From Clostridia bacterium (GTDB lineage: Bacteria > Bacillota > Clostridia > Oscillospirales > RGIG577), in assembly GCA_017405765.1 (NCBI GenBank), contig JAFQZS010000015.1, forward strand, positions 1 through 59,183: 59,183 bases of DNA. Direction: 5' to 3'. Under the pieces are notes generated by a model. The model worked only from the letters and a program-made list of their open reading frames with translations. It was not told where the DNA came from and searched no databases. This document shows, one piece after another, positions 51,300 through 59,183 of the stretch (position 1 is the stretch's first letter; each line of letters starts with the position of its first letter). The translations under genes and the position numbers were made by a program.

Positions 51300-53072
51300 G
51301 TGACAAAGAAACTTTTGGGAATAGTTATCGTATCCTGCATGTTTCTTTCTTTTCTGCCTATGACGGCCGAAGCCGAGGCCGGAACGTGCGGCGGCGATCT
51401 CAGATGGGAACTTGACGACGCGGGAGTTCTGACCATATCCGGCACGGGAGCTATGACCGAGTGGCAGGATTTCGGAGAAGCCGACTGGAACGACGTGAAA
51501 CAGGATATAAGAGCCGTCGTTATCGAGGAAGGCGTAACGACTGTCGGAAACTATGCATTCTGGGACTGCCTGAACATTACATCCGTAAAGCTGCCCCAAA
51601 GCCTTACTTACATCGGCAAAGCCGCGTTCATCTACTGTGAAAAGCTAACTTCCTTGAAAGTCCCGCCAAAGGTCGCAGGCATAGGCAATGCGGCGTTCGT
51701 GCATTGTTCGGCGCTTCAGAGCATACGCATACCGGAAGCGACTATAGAGATCGGCGAGACTCCCTTTTACGGCTGCGAAAACTTATCTGTCATATACTAC
51801 GGCGGCAGCAGTGAGCAGTGGGACGCCGTTATATGGGGCGATGACGACCATTATCCCGAATATACGAGCGTATGTTTTAACTCATATTACACGGGACCGT
51901 CGGGCGAAACGAGCGGCACCTGCGGCGAAGATCTTCTGTGGAAGCTTGACGAGGCCGGAGTTTTGACCATATCCGGCACAGGCGCTATGACCGACTATGA
52001 TGATTGGACGGACGTACCGTGGTTCGATAATACCGAAGCGATATCGCGGGCAGTGATCGGGGATGGCGTGACCTGTATCGGCGATCACGCCTTTATGAAC
52101 TGCTTTAACATGGAACAGATAGACCTTCCGGAAAGCTTGGAACGGATAGGAAAGCGTTCCTTTGAGTTTTGCTCATCAATTAAGGAGATCTCTCTCCCCG
52201 TCGCTCTTAATGCGATAGACCGCGGAGCCTTCGGATACTGTAAAAAGCTTGCGGATATACGCTACGGCGGACGTCAGTCTCATTGGAATGAGATAAGCCT
52301 CGCCGAAGGCGACAACTCGCTTACGGGCGTTACGCTTCATTTCTCCGACGGGAAGACAGCTTCTGTTCCTCTTAACATGGGACCTGTTACAAGCAAAGGC
52401 CGCTGCGGTCCCGACGTATATTGGCAGAAAGACGCTTACGGTACGCTTCGTATTTACGGCAGCGGATCAACATACGACTTTAAGCGCACAGGAACTTATA
52501 ACGTAGGAGACGAAGACTTCTTCCCTACGTGGATATTTAAGGAGCCTGCCGCCGTTTGCGTCGTTATCGATGAAGGCGTGACCCGTATAGGCCGCGCTGC
52601 GTTTACCAACGTCCCCCGGATCATCGAAAATACGTTCTCGGTATATATCGACGATATCTCCGACCTTTACTATATAGGTACTAATGAGCAGTTGAGCGAG
52701 TTTCTTGAAAACAGCTCCGATTCATATAATGAGCTTCTCGATCATGCCGCAGTTCGTGTTATACGCAGTCCGAAGGAGCAGCCAGTATCTGCGGCAGAGA
52801 TCTCAGATGTGCAGGTCTCGGGCAGCACGGTCAGCTGTACGATATCCGTTACCGAAAGCTCAAGCGCATGGTTCGCCGTATATGACGAAAACGGCAGATT
52901 CCTCGGCGCGGAGTCTCGCGCGCTTTTGGCCGATACCGAAAATGAGCTTACATTCACAGCCGACAATGACAGCGCCGCAAATTTCGGTATCTTTGTATTC
53001 TCAGACAGCTTTACGCCTCTTTGCTCCGCTTCCTGCGGGTGTTTGGGCGTCATATCAGGCGGCAGCCGCTGA
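51300..53072 (+). CDS. Secreted BspA-like leucine-rich-repeat protein
   Basis: 590 aa from GTG 51300, behind GGAGGGATCCAAC. A signal peptide ends near AEAEA (residue about 25). The mature part has three repeats of an N-terminal cap: CGGDLRWELDDAGVLTISGT, CGEDLLWKLDEAGVLTISGT and the diverged CGPDVYWQKDAYGTLRIYGS (near residues 28, 204 and 362). The first two are followed by BspA-type LRRs (VGNYAFWDCLNITSVKLP, IGKAAFIYCEKLTSLKVP). The last 110 residues are beta-rich, and no LPXTG or membrane anchor follows. It is probably a secreted or wall-associated adhesin-like protein of unknown ligand. Confidence 0.88.
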   Translation: MTKKLLGIVIVSCMFLSFLPMTAEAEAGTCGGDLRWELDDAGVLTISGTGAMTEWQDFGEADWNDVKQDIRAVVIEEGVTTVGNYAFWDCLNITSVKLPQSLTYIGKAAFIYCEKLTSLKVPPKVAGIGNAAFVHCSALQSIRIPEATIEIGETPFYGCENLSVIYYGGSSEQWDAVIWGDDDHYPEYTSVCFNSYYTGPSGETSGTCGEDLLWKLDEAGVLTISGTGAMTDYDDWTDVPWFDNTEAISRAVIGDGVTCIGDHAFMNCFNMEQIDLPESLERIGKRSFEFCSSIKEISLPVALNAIDRGAFGYCKKLADIRYGGRQSHWNEISLAEGDNSLTGVTLHFSDGKTASVPLNMGPVTSKGRCGPDVYWQKDAYGTLRIYGSGSTYDFKRTGTYNVGDEDFFPTWIFKEPAAVCVVIDEGVTRIGRAAFTNVPRIIENTFSVYIDDISDLYYIGTNEQLSEFLENSSDSYNELLDHAAVRVIRSPKEQPVSAAEISDVQVSGSTVSCTISVTESSSAWFAVYDENGRFLGAESRALLADTENELTFTADNDSAANFGIFVFSDSFTPLCSASCGCLGVISGGSR

Positions 53073-53104
53073 CAAAAAGTCGGGCGAAAAAAGGATCAAC
53101 GCTT

Positions 53105-53139
53105 AAAAAAACGACGTGTCGAAACACGTCGTTTTTTTT
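53105..53139. terminator. Terminator between the BspA-like gene and the lipoprotein gene
   Basis: AAAAAAACGACGTGT pairs with ACACGTCGTTTTTTT around CGAA; it serves both convergent genes. Confidence 0.95.
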
Positions 53140-53165
53140 GTTAATACTTCGCGGCAAACTTCACG

Positions 53166-53792
53166 TTACGGCACGAGGCTAAGATCCGTGCAGTTATAAG
53201 ACAGGCTTTCGTATTCAATGGTTTTTATCGTAAGATCTGACACGGCTTCTGCGGCGTTAAAGTCGTCGTCCAAAGAGTCGGCGTCTATCTTTTGCTCAAA
53301 CGTCACCTTGTAGTTATAAAGACCGTTTATGTAATAGACCTCCGTTGAGTCATCGGTTATCGACCAGCCGTTCTCCGAAAAGCCCGCTTCCTCAAGCTGG
53401 GCGCCCGTAATGCCGATATAAGCCGAAAGCTCCTCATCCGAGGGTATGCCTGCGGACAGATCCTCAGTCTTTGTTATCTCAAGGTCGGAAACTATTTTTT
53501 CTATCTCATCAAAACCTTCCTCGGACGCAAAATCAACGGCGTCGATGGCTTCAAGCTTTTCCTTGCTAAGCTGGGCCGACACGCGAAGGCTTTTTCCGCC
53601 GTACTCAAATACATATACGTAATCCTTATCGTCATATCCCGACATCCACATCTCGGAGTCCACCGCAAACGCATCTCCAAGCGTTACGAATTCCTTATCC
53701 TCTGCGGCTTTATTCTGCTCGCCGCCGGAGCATGCGCAAAGCGATACGGCAACTATCGCCGCAAGCAGTATCGATATAAGCTTCTTTTTCAT
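53166..53792 (-). CDS. Lipoprotein of unknown function
   Basis: 208 aa from the ATG at 53792, behind ACAGGAGGATTAAA; the frame extends 30 codons upstream without a site. The lipobox is LCAC in MKKKLISILLAAIVAVSLCA followed by the acylated Cys. The mature part is acidic, with the motif GEQNKAAEDKEFVTLGDAF at its start and regions YVYVFEYGGKSLRVSAQLS and LSAYIGITGAQLEEAGF. No known domain was recognised. It lies 37 bases downstream of the DMT exporter gene on the same strand. Confidence 0.8.
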   Translation of the reverse strand: MKKKLISILLAAIVAVSLCACSGGEQNKAAEDKEFVTLGDAFAVDSEMWMSGYDDKDYVYVFEYGGKSLRVSAQLSKEKLEAIDAVDFASEEGFDEIEKIVSDLEITKTEDLSAGIPSDEELSAYIGITGAQLEEAGFSENGWSITDDSTEVYYINGLYNYKVTFEQKIDADSLDDDFNAAEAVSDLTIKTIEYESLSYNCTDLSLVP

Positions 53793-53829
53793 TTTAATCC
53801 TCCTGTTTATTATAATGATTATTAAATAT

Positions 53830-54675
53830 TTACGCGGACTTCTTCGCCGCGTCCTTCGCACACCAAAACGTGACCGACGCAAGCACTATAACTGCGCCGA
53901 TAAGCGACCACATCCCCGGCGTCTCTCCCGCAAAAATAAATACCCACAGCGGATTTAAAAGCGGTTCTAAGATGGCGATAAGCGACGCCGTAAGCGGTGG
54001 GCAGTTCTTTAAAGCCACGGCGTATATCGCATACGGGAGCCCTAATTGGAATATGCCGAGAAGTATTATAAGGATCAGCGTCTGCCCCGTTATGGGAACG
54101 TTAAGCGCCGCCGCGAACGGCAGTCCTATTACGGCAGTAAGAAGCTGGCCCTGGAAAATGCCCGAAAAGCGCGTACTTTCGTCGGCCTCGGCAGAATTTA
54201 TAAATACGCCCGAGAAAAATATCCCGCCGAAAAGGCCTGTAACATTGCCGATAACGCTGCCCGAGGAAAGGCCGTCCAAAAAAAAGAGGACTATCCCCCC
54301 TAAAGTCAGTAAAACTACTATATAATCTGTCTTTAAAAAGCGTTTCTTCTTAAATATGGCATAATATAAAAGTATCAAAACAGGCGCGCAGTATTGCAGC
54401 ACTATTGCATTGGCCGCCGTTGTAAGCTTTGTCGATAAAACGAACATAAGAAGCGTACCGGCAAGCGAAACGGCAATAGATACTGTGCGTTTGCTTAGTT
54501 TAAGCTCAAGACGCATTACTTTTATCGAAACAAGCACAACAAGCGCGGCGATAAGGCTTCTTGCGCCGGAAAGCGCCATTGCGTTCCACGGTATCAGCTT
54601 TATAAATATGCCGCCCGTGCTCCAAAGCACGGAGCATATGATTATCTGGATCATTCCGAGACGTTTTGGATCCAT
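53830..54675 (-). CDS. EamA/DMT family transporter
   Basis: 281 aa with ten predicted membrane helices in two EamA halves (residues 5-135 and 145-275). Conserved parts are WSTGGIFIKLIPWNAMALSG and, in the second half, NCPPLTASLIAILEPLLNPL, the PAPV-type motif. These proteins export metabolites or amino acids; the substrate is unknown. It is followed by the lipoprotein gene and separated from the ABC transporter upstream by a terminator. Confidence 0.88.
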   Translation of the reverse strand: MDPKRLGMIQIIICSVLWSTGGIFIKLIPWNAMALSGARSLIAALVVLVSIKVMRLELKLSKRTVSIAVSLAGTLLMFVLSTKLTTAANAIVLQYCAPVLILLYYAIFKKKRFLKTDYIVVLLTLGGIVLFFLDGLSSGSVIGNVTGLFGGIFFSGVFINSAEADESTRFSGIFQGQLLTAVIGLPFAAALNVPITGQTLILIILLGIFQLGLPYAIYAVALKNCPPLTASLIAILEPLLNPLWVFIFAGETPGMWSLIGAVIVLASVTFWCAKDAAKKSA

Positions 54676-54710
54676 ATATATATAAGCCTTTCTGATGATT
54701 TTTTCTAAAA

Positions 54711-54740
54711 ATTAAAGCGTGCCGCAAGGCACACTTTAAT
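54711..54740. terminator. Terminator after the amino-acid ABC operon
   Basis: ATTAAAG...GTGCC and GGCAC...CTTTAAT pair around GCAA with one mismatch; T-rich on both strands. It lies just past the ATPase stop codon. Confidence 0.8.
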
Positions 54741-54751
54741 TTGCTGCTCGT

Positions 54752-55477
54752 TTATTTTAAGACTTTACTTAAAAATTCCTTTGTGCGCTCCTCTTTGGGA
54801 TTCTCAAAAAACTCCTCCGGAGGCGCCTGCTCTATTATTCTGCCTTCGTCCATTATGAGTATCCTCGTGCCCACTTCTCGTGCAAAGCCCATCTCGTGAG
54901 TCACAACGGCCATCGTCATTCCCTCGTTGGCAAGCTCCTTCATTACCTCCAAGACCTCGCCTACCATTTCAGGGTCGAGCGCGCTCGTCGGCTCGTCGAA
55001 AAGCATTATCTGCGGCTTCATCGCAAGCGAACGCACGATGGCGATACGCTGCTTCTGACCGCCCGAAAGCTGGTTCGGATATGCTTTTGCCTTATCCTCG
55101 AGACCTACGCGCCTAAGTAGCTTTATCGCCTGCTCGTCCGCCTCCTCCTTTGACATTATCTTAAGCTTAACGGGAGCAAGCGTAAGATTCTGCATTACCG
55201 TAAGATGCGGAAAAAGGTTAAAATGCTGAAATACCATTCCAAGACGCTCGCGCACCTTGTTTATATCCGTCTTTTTGTCGGTTATATCTACTCCGTCAAT
55301 GATTATCTGGCCGCTCGTAGGTACCTCCAAAAGATTAAGACAGCGAAGGAACGTAGACTTTCCCGAGCCCGACGGGCCTACTATAACTATTTTCTCGCCC
55401 TTATTTATTTCCTCGGAAATATCGTTAAGCACATGGTTCGTGCCGAAATATTTATGAAGATGTCTAACGCTTATCAT
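54752..55477 (-). CDS. Polar amino-acid ABC transporter ATPase
   Basis: 241 aa, GlnQ/HisP type. Walker A is [14 protein letters not shown] (near residues 34-47), the Q-loop is [13 protein letters not shown], the signature is [11 protein letters not shown] (near 135-145), Walker B is [16 protein letters not shown], and the switch His is in VVTHEMGFA. It overlaps the end of the permease gene by 14 bases. Together with the permease and the binding lipoprotein upstream it forms a complete uptake system. Confidence 0.96.
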   Translation of the reverse strand: MISVRHLHKYFGTNHVLNDISEEINKGEKIVIVGPSGSGKSTFLRCLNLLEVPTSGQIIIDGVDITDKKTDINKVRERLGMVFQHFNLFPHLTVMQNLTLAPVKLKIMSKEEADEQAIKLLRRVGLEDKAKAYPNQLSGGQKQRIAIVRSLAMKPQIMLFDEPTSALDPEMVGEVLEVMKELANEGMTMAVVTHEMGFAREVGTRILIMDEGRIIEQAPPEEFFENPKEERTKEFLSKVLK

Positions 55478-56180
55478 GCTCGTTCAACTTCCTTTCCATT
55501 GCGGCAAACAGCTTTGACAATACCGTCGTTACGCCCAGATAAATGAGCGCGATTATGATAAGCGGGAAAAACGCCTCATAAGTTCGGCTCGTTATTACGC
55601 TTTGCACCTTCGTAAGGTCGGCAAGTCCGATATATCCGACGATAGCGGTCTCTTTTACAAGCACGATAAATTCGCTGGCATACGTTGGCAGTATCATTCT
55701 TATCGCCTGGGGCATGATGATATTTATCATAGTCTGCGACTTTGACAGTCCCAGCGAACGCCCCGCCTCATGCTGTCCCTTATCGACGGAGATAATGCCC
55801 GAACGAATTATTTCGGCAATATACGCCGCGCTGTTGCACGAGAATGCGAATATCGCTACCATCATCTTCGAGGTGTCCGGCGATGTGAAGATAACTAGAT
55901 ATGCGATAAGCAGCTGCACCATCGTAGGCGTTCCGCGTATGAAGTCTATGTATACTATCGAAATAAAGCGAAGTATCTTCACGCTCGATATCTTCATGAG
56001 CGCAAGAATTATTCCCATTATAGTTCCGAAAATTATCGCCGCTATCGTTACGGTCAGCGTGACCTGAAGACCTTCAAGATACAGCTTGTATCGGTCGGCG
56101 TATAAAAACGCCTGATAAAAATTATTTCCGGCAGTCTGAAACCACGCGGACAGGGCTGTAAAAATATCCAATCGTTCCAC
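55464..56180 (-). CDS. Polar amino-acid ABC transporter permease
   Basis: 238 aa. HisMQ-type inner-membrane subunit with five to six helices. The region [19 protein letters not shown] (near residues 34-52), [19 protein letters not shown] (near 77-95) and the EAA loop [20 protein letters not shown] (near 136-155) are family signatures. It follows the binding-protein gene after a gap with a stable hairpin and overlaps the ATPase gene. Confidence 0.95.
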   Translation of the reverse strand: MERLDIFTALSAWFQTAGNNFYQAFLYADRYKLYLEGLQVTLTVTIAAIIFGTIMGIILALMKISSVKILRFISIVYIDFIRGTPTMVQLLIAYLVIFTSPDTSKMMVAIFAFSCNSAAYIAEIIRSGIISVDKGQHEAGRSLGLSKSQTMINIIMPQAIRMILPTYASEFIVLVKETAIVGYIGLADLTKVQSVITSRTYEAFFPLIIIALIYLGVTTVLSKLFAAMERKLNEHDKR

Positions 56181-56256
56181 TCCTTAAAAAACAGATACGC
56201 GATCTTAAATAAAAACTCGGATCCGCCCCAAAATTCTTATTTAAAATCGGTATCAG

Positions 56257-56290
56257 CAAGTGAGGAGCAGTGAAAAGTGCTCCTCACTTG
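56257..56290 (-). other. Stable hairpin between binding-protein and permease genes
   Basis: A perfect 13-bp stem, CAAGTGAGGAGCA against TGCTCCTCACTTG, with an eight-base loop and no T-run on the minus strand. It lies 16 bases after the binding-protein stop. Such hairpins often protect the 3' end of the abundant binding-protein mRNA; that function is inferred. Confidence 0.75.
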
Positions 56291-56305
56291 ACAACAAAAA
56301 CTAAA

Positions 56306-57151
56306 TTATTTAAGAACGATTATAGCCTGATTAGACTCATAATAGTCGGTCGAGAAGTCTACGTTCTGTCTTCTCTCCTCGGTATTCGTCATGCCTGCGG
56401 CGATAAAGTCGATCTTGCCGCTGGAAAGAGCTGCGATAAGCGAGTCAAAGTTCATGTCTTCTATTCTAAGCGTCTTGCCTGCCTTGTAAGCTACCCACTT
56501 TGCAACTTCTACGTCAAAGCCTGCGATCTCGTTTGCATCGTCTCTGAACTCGAAGGGTTCAAACTCTGCGTTCGTGCCCATGATTATCTCGCCGTCAGCC
56601 TCATACTCCGGTATTTCGGGAAGAACCGCTTCCTCGTCGCCGGTGATGTAGTATGCAAAAATGCTGTCATATGCGCCGTTTTCCTGGATCTCGGCGATAG
56701 TGTCGTTTACTATACCGAGAAGCTCTGCGTTGTCCTTCTTAACTGCGATAGCGTACTTTTCGATCTCGTCGGTCGGCTGGAAGTCGAGTATTACCATATC
56801 GTCATTTCTCTCAACGATCTTCTTAGCCGGCATCTCGTCGATTATAACGCAGTCAACGCGGCCGTTCTTAAGCTCCATAGCGGCGTCGGTAGCCTTCTTG
56901 AAGCGAACTATCTCCGCATCGGCTATATCGGATGCGATAAGGTCGCCGGTGGTGCCTTCCTGAACTGCTATCTTCTTGCCTACGAGGTCAGCTGCGGAAT
57001 TGAGTACCACGCCTGCCTGCTCTTCTACTGTTGCCTCTTCTTCCTGCTGTGCATCGCCCTCAGAGTCAGACTTGCTGCCGCCGGACGAGCATCCTACAAA
57101 GAGCACGCCCATCATAAGTACGGCTAAAATAAGTGCAATTACTTTTTTCAT
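56306..57151 (-). CDS. Amino-acid-binding lipoprotein with circularly permuted lobes
   Basis: 281 aa. Signal and lipobox MKKVIALILAVLMMGVLFVG precede the acylated Cys21. Family-3 solute-binding proteins normally run GxxxFxPFEF (lobe 1), then DLxGKKIGVQxGTTG (lobe 2). Here the order is reversed: residues 52-168 carry NSAADLVGKKIAVQEGTTGD and EIQENGAYDSIFAYY (usual C-terminal half), and residues 187-281 carry GEIIMGTNAEFEPFEF, GFDVEVAKWVAYKAG and GKIDFIAAGMTNTEERRQNV (usual N-terminal half), stopping at YYESNQAIIVLK. An acidic linker (169-186) joins them. It heads the operon with permease and ATPase. A strong promoter lies upstream. Confidence 0.9.
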   Translation of the reverse strand: MKKVIALILAVLMMGVLFVGCSSGGSKSDSEGDAQQEEEATVEEQAGVVLNSAADLVGKKIAVQEGTTGDLIASDIADAEIVRFKKATDAAMELKNGRVDCVIIDEMPAKKIVERNDDMVILDFQPTDEIEKYAIAVKKDNAELLGIVNDTIAEIQENGAYDSIFAYYITGDEEAVLPEIPEYEADGEIIMGTNAEFEPFEFRDDANEIAGFDVEVAKWVAYKAGKTLRIEDMNFDSLIAALSSGKIDFIAAGMTNTEERRQNVDFSTDYYESNQAIIVLK

Positions 57152-57189
57152 TTTTCCTCTACCCTTTCTAAATGGTTTTTGTCCTTGTA

Positions 57190-57218
57190 ATTATACATTT
57201 GTAATGCGCAAAATTCAA
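57190..57218 (-). promoter_or_regulatory. Promoter of the amino-acid ABC operon
   Basis: On the minus strand TTGAAT and a perfect TATAAT are separated by 17 bases, about 40 bases upstream of the binding-protein start. Confidence 0.82.
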
Positions 57219-57307
57219 TAGTCTGCGTATATTTTATCATAATTATAATATAAAATGAATGCGCCTGCAGGTTCATATCATATTTGATTTGCCGATAAAT
57301 GACCAAA

Positions 57308-57355
57308 GGGACTATGACGTCCGTGAAAATATATTCATCGATCGGTCATAGTCCC
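57308..57355 (-). terminator. Hairpin downstream of the collapsed surface-protein gene
   Basis: GGGACTATGAC and GTCATAGTCCC form a perfect 11-bp stem with a 26-base loop. The minus strand continues with only TTT, the plus strand with AGTTTTT. It lies about 45 bases past the remnant stop and before the promoter of the ABC operon. Confidence 0.6.
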
Positions 57356-57398
57356 AGTTTTTATGTGTTAAAACTTATCGTCTTCGCCCTACTAAGGC

Positions 57399-57523
57399 TT
57401 ACTTTCCGTGCTCGTCTCTGCGCTTTAATACAATGCCCGAATATACGAACACTGCTCCCGCTGCCGCCATGAGTATCACAGAACAAGGAAAACCGTAAGT
57501 CCTCGTTTTAATTTAGCAGTCAT
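57399..57523 (-). pseudogene. Collapsed surface-protein gene: signal-peptide start joined to a C-terminal anchor
   Basis: After GGGGGAGTATGATAAA the ATG at 57523 opens MTAKLKRGLTVFLVL and stops. Shifted by one frame, the very next bases read VILMAAAGAVFVYSGIVLKR followed by RDEHGK and a stop at 57399, which looks like the membrane anchor and positive tail of a sortase substrate. So both ends of a secreted, anchored protein are present but the body is missing and the join is out of frame. It lies 70 bases downstream of an LPXTG-protein gene. Confidence 0.65.
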
Positions 57524-57595
57524 TTTATCATACTCCCCCTTTCCCGTTCTTTCAAAGTCTTATGTCAATCGTCTTAAGTGTATCCTCGCCTAAGT

Positions 57596-59183
57596 CTATC
57601 TGCGGGTCCTTCTTATGTTTCTTCTGCTTCTTATTATAAATGCAGCGCCTGCGCCGAAGATGAGCGCCGTGCCGAGCACGAGGTATAATGCGGGGCCGAA
57701 GCCGCCCGTCGAGGGAAGCTCAACGCCGGCCTCGTTGGAGATCTTGAGCGTGTATACGCGCGTAGTGGAATTGTACGACCTTCCGTTTCCGCTCGAGGAA
57801 AGGCCGGTGCCTTCATCATATCTCACATCATCCTCAGGCGTACCGTCGCCCGGGAGAACGGTCACCACTACGGGATCCGCCTTCTTGTTGTAGCCGTCCG
57901 GTGCAGTTGTTTCAATGAGGTTGTAAGTGCCTACCGTAAGCTCGAAAACCGTATTGCCCATGCTGTCCGAAAGCATTCCGTCGCTGCCGGAGGTAAGGCC
58001 GGTGTACAGAGCGGGAGTTATGCTTTCTCCGTCCGAGTCAGCCCTGTAAAGATCGAATTTCGCGCCTTCAAGCTTGCTTGTTGCCCAGCTTGTGATATCT
58101 ACTTTTTTGAAGCTTACCTTCTTCTGCTGTATATTGGTGACGGTCATAACATATTTTAATACGCCGTCTTCGCTGAATATGTTCGAAAGCGTTACCGTGT
58201 CCGGATGATCTCCCAGTGTTACGGCTCCCGTAGGAGATACGGTGAAGCGTGTATATGCGCCTATCGGCTTGTAACCGTCGAGCGGCGTCTTTTCACGAAG
58301 CTCGTACGTTCCTGCGGGAAGCGTGTTGTCGATCTTCGGGATCTTGCCGTTCTCATCCGTCGTAAGACTCTCATAGCCCGTCATCGGATCAATGTCGATC
58401 GCCGTTGTGCCGTCTACCGTCACCTGGCGGTGAAGCGCGAACACAACGCCCGGGAGCACATCGCCCGTAGTCTCGTCGGTCTTTATCGCTTCGAACGTAT
58501 AGGGTATGTTCTTTACCGTAAGCGTCGCAAGCGTTGTTCCCTCTGCCTGAGTAAGCGTGTAGTACTGCTCTTCAACGCCACTTACTGAAACTGTGCCGTT
58601 TGTGCTTACGTTGACGGTCATTGCGTCTTCAAGGCCGTGATAGCCGGAGGGCGCAGACGTCTCGGTCAGCGTATAATCCTTATTGTTTGCAAGGAACGCC
58701 GTTGTGATCATGCCGTCCTCGTCGGAGGTGAACGTTCCTATCTCGGTGCCGCTTTGATCCTTTAAGGTAAATACTGCTCCGGGAAGATCATGACCGCTCC
58801 AGTCCTGCTTTTTAAAGATAATGCCGGGCCTGTCGTTCGTTACGGTATCCACGCGTACGTTGGAGCCGCTGCCGACTGTCCCCTCTTCATAGAGAACGGT
58901 ATACGCGAAGTCCGAACGTCCCGTCTCGCCCTTCAGTGTGCCTTTTAAAGTGATCTGTCCGCCGTTTTCTATCGCAGTAACAGTCCCGCAGTTTGTTACA
59001 ACTCCGTTCCCGTCTACCGTGGGATCAGCACCCGAAATCTTAACTTCGCGGATAACGTAATCGCCGACTCCCGTCGTTCCCGATACGGGAAGGTGATCGT
59101 AATACCAGTACATCGTCTGCGGCTTCGCGCTGTAGGATATCTGACGGACGCTGCCTTCAACAAGCTCGCCGCCTGTGGTGAAC
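57596..59183 (-). CDS. LPXTG-anchored surface protein with SpaA/Cna-B-like repeats, 5' end outside the window
   Basis: At least 528 aa; the frame is open to the window edge, so start and signal peptide are not seen. Three prealbumin-like repeats end in ETSAPSGYHG, EKTPLDGYKP and ETTAPDGYNK; their partner Lys motifs are FKKQDWSG, FEAIKTDETTG and FKKVDITSW, as in isopeptide-forming SpaA domains. The sorting signal LPSTGG (57718-57701) is followed by a membrane helix and RSRRNIRRTRR. Sortase would attach it to the wall or polymerise it as a pilin; no sortase gene is in the window. Confidence 0.9.
   Translation of the reverse strand, partial: FTTGGELVEGSVRQISYSAKPQTMYWYYDHLPVSGTTGVGDYVIREVKISGADPTVDGNGVVTNCGTVTAIENGGQITLKGTLKGETGRSDFAYTVLYEEGTVGSGSNVRVDTVTNDRPGIIFKKQDWSGHDLPGAVFTLKDQSGTEIGTFTSDEDGMITTAFLANNKDYTLTETSAPSGYHGLEDAMTVNVSTNGTVSVSGVEEQYYTLTQAEGTTLATLTVKNIPYTFEAIKTDETTGDVLPGVVFALHRQVTVDGTTAIDIDPMTGYESLTTDENGKIPKIDNTLPAGTYELREKTPLDGYKPIGAYTRFTVSPTGAVTLGDHPDTVTLSNIFSEDGVLKYVMTVTNIQQKKVSFKKVDITSWATSKLEGAKFDLYRADSDGESITPALYTGLTSGSDGMLSDSMGNTVFELTVGTYNLIETTAPDGYNKKADPVVVTVLPGDGTPEDDVRYDEGTGLSSSGNGRSYNSTTRVYTLKISNEAGVELPSTGGFGPALYLVLGTALIFGAGAAFIIRSRRNIRRTRR

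Overview
The window reads as chromosomal DNA of an anaerobic, spore-former-type clostridium (class Clostridia, probably a gut or other anoxic habitat). The grounds are stage II and SpoIID-like sporulation proteins, the SCIFF peptide with its radical-SAM maturase, an OLE RNA locus, a lysine riboswitch ahead of asd-dapA-dapB, TTG/GTG starts behind strong AGGAGG sites, and Sec, sortase-type and BspA-type surface proteins. Nothing seen allows a genus to be named. Most genes lie on the minus strand; the exceptions are the lysine operon, an acyl-CoA dehydrogenase, mntP, a MATE pump and a BspA-like protein.

Layout. 1-223: three minus-strand tRNAs (Gly partial, Asp, Val). 337-5000: hslO, a methyltransferase, a TrpR-like regulator, a XerD-type recombinase, spoIIM and proC. 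5.3-13.2 kb: SCIFF maturase and peptide, a TIGR04086 membrane protein, yajC, tgt, a flavodoxin/DUF3793 pair behind two identical-arm operators, queA and a SpoIID-like protein. 13.2-16.9 kb: L-box, asd, dapA, dapB and a free-standing tandem-ACT protein. 17-20.5 kb: an MFS transporter, a secreted copper-amine-oxidase-N protein and tyrS. 20.5-30.2 kb: a long run nusB, Kae1-like, xseA, xseB, ispA, divergent PAP2, OLE RNA, oapA, tlyA, nadK, argR, recN. 30.2-37 kb: a Na/Pi cotransporter, a CotH/DUF4956/VTC-domain module and folC. 37.3-41.3 kb: acyl-CoA dehydrogenase and small regulatory or unknown genes. 41.5-47.5 kb: a large hybrid histidine kinase and the AmmeMemoRadiSam genes. 47.7-48.8 kb: remnant of a four-helix-bundle (S23-type) gene, tmRNA and smpB. 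49-57.2 kb: mntP, MATE, a BspA-like protein, a lipoprotein, a DMT exporter and a polar amino-acid ABC transporter. 57.3-59.2 kb: a collapsed surface-protein gene and the 3' part of an LPXTG protein with SpaA/Cna-B-like repeats.

Main points of interest. (1) The amino-acid-binding lipoprotein at 56306-57151 has its two lobes in the reverse of the usual order, i.e. it looks circularly permuted. (2) 25198-25812 is a 615-nt structured RNA, closed by a perfect 9-bp end helix, in the classical OLE position next to oapA, tlyA, argR and recN. (3) A compact terminator-like hairpin separates the SCIFF peptide from its maturase. (4) The flavodoxin/DUF3793 operon carries two GTTAGT-N4-ACTAAC palindromes. 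All calls come from reading the sequence; no database search or folding program was run.
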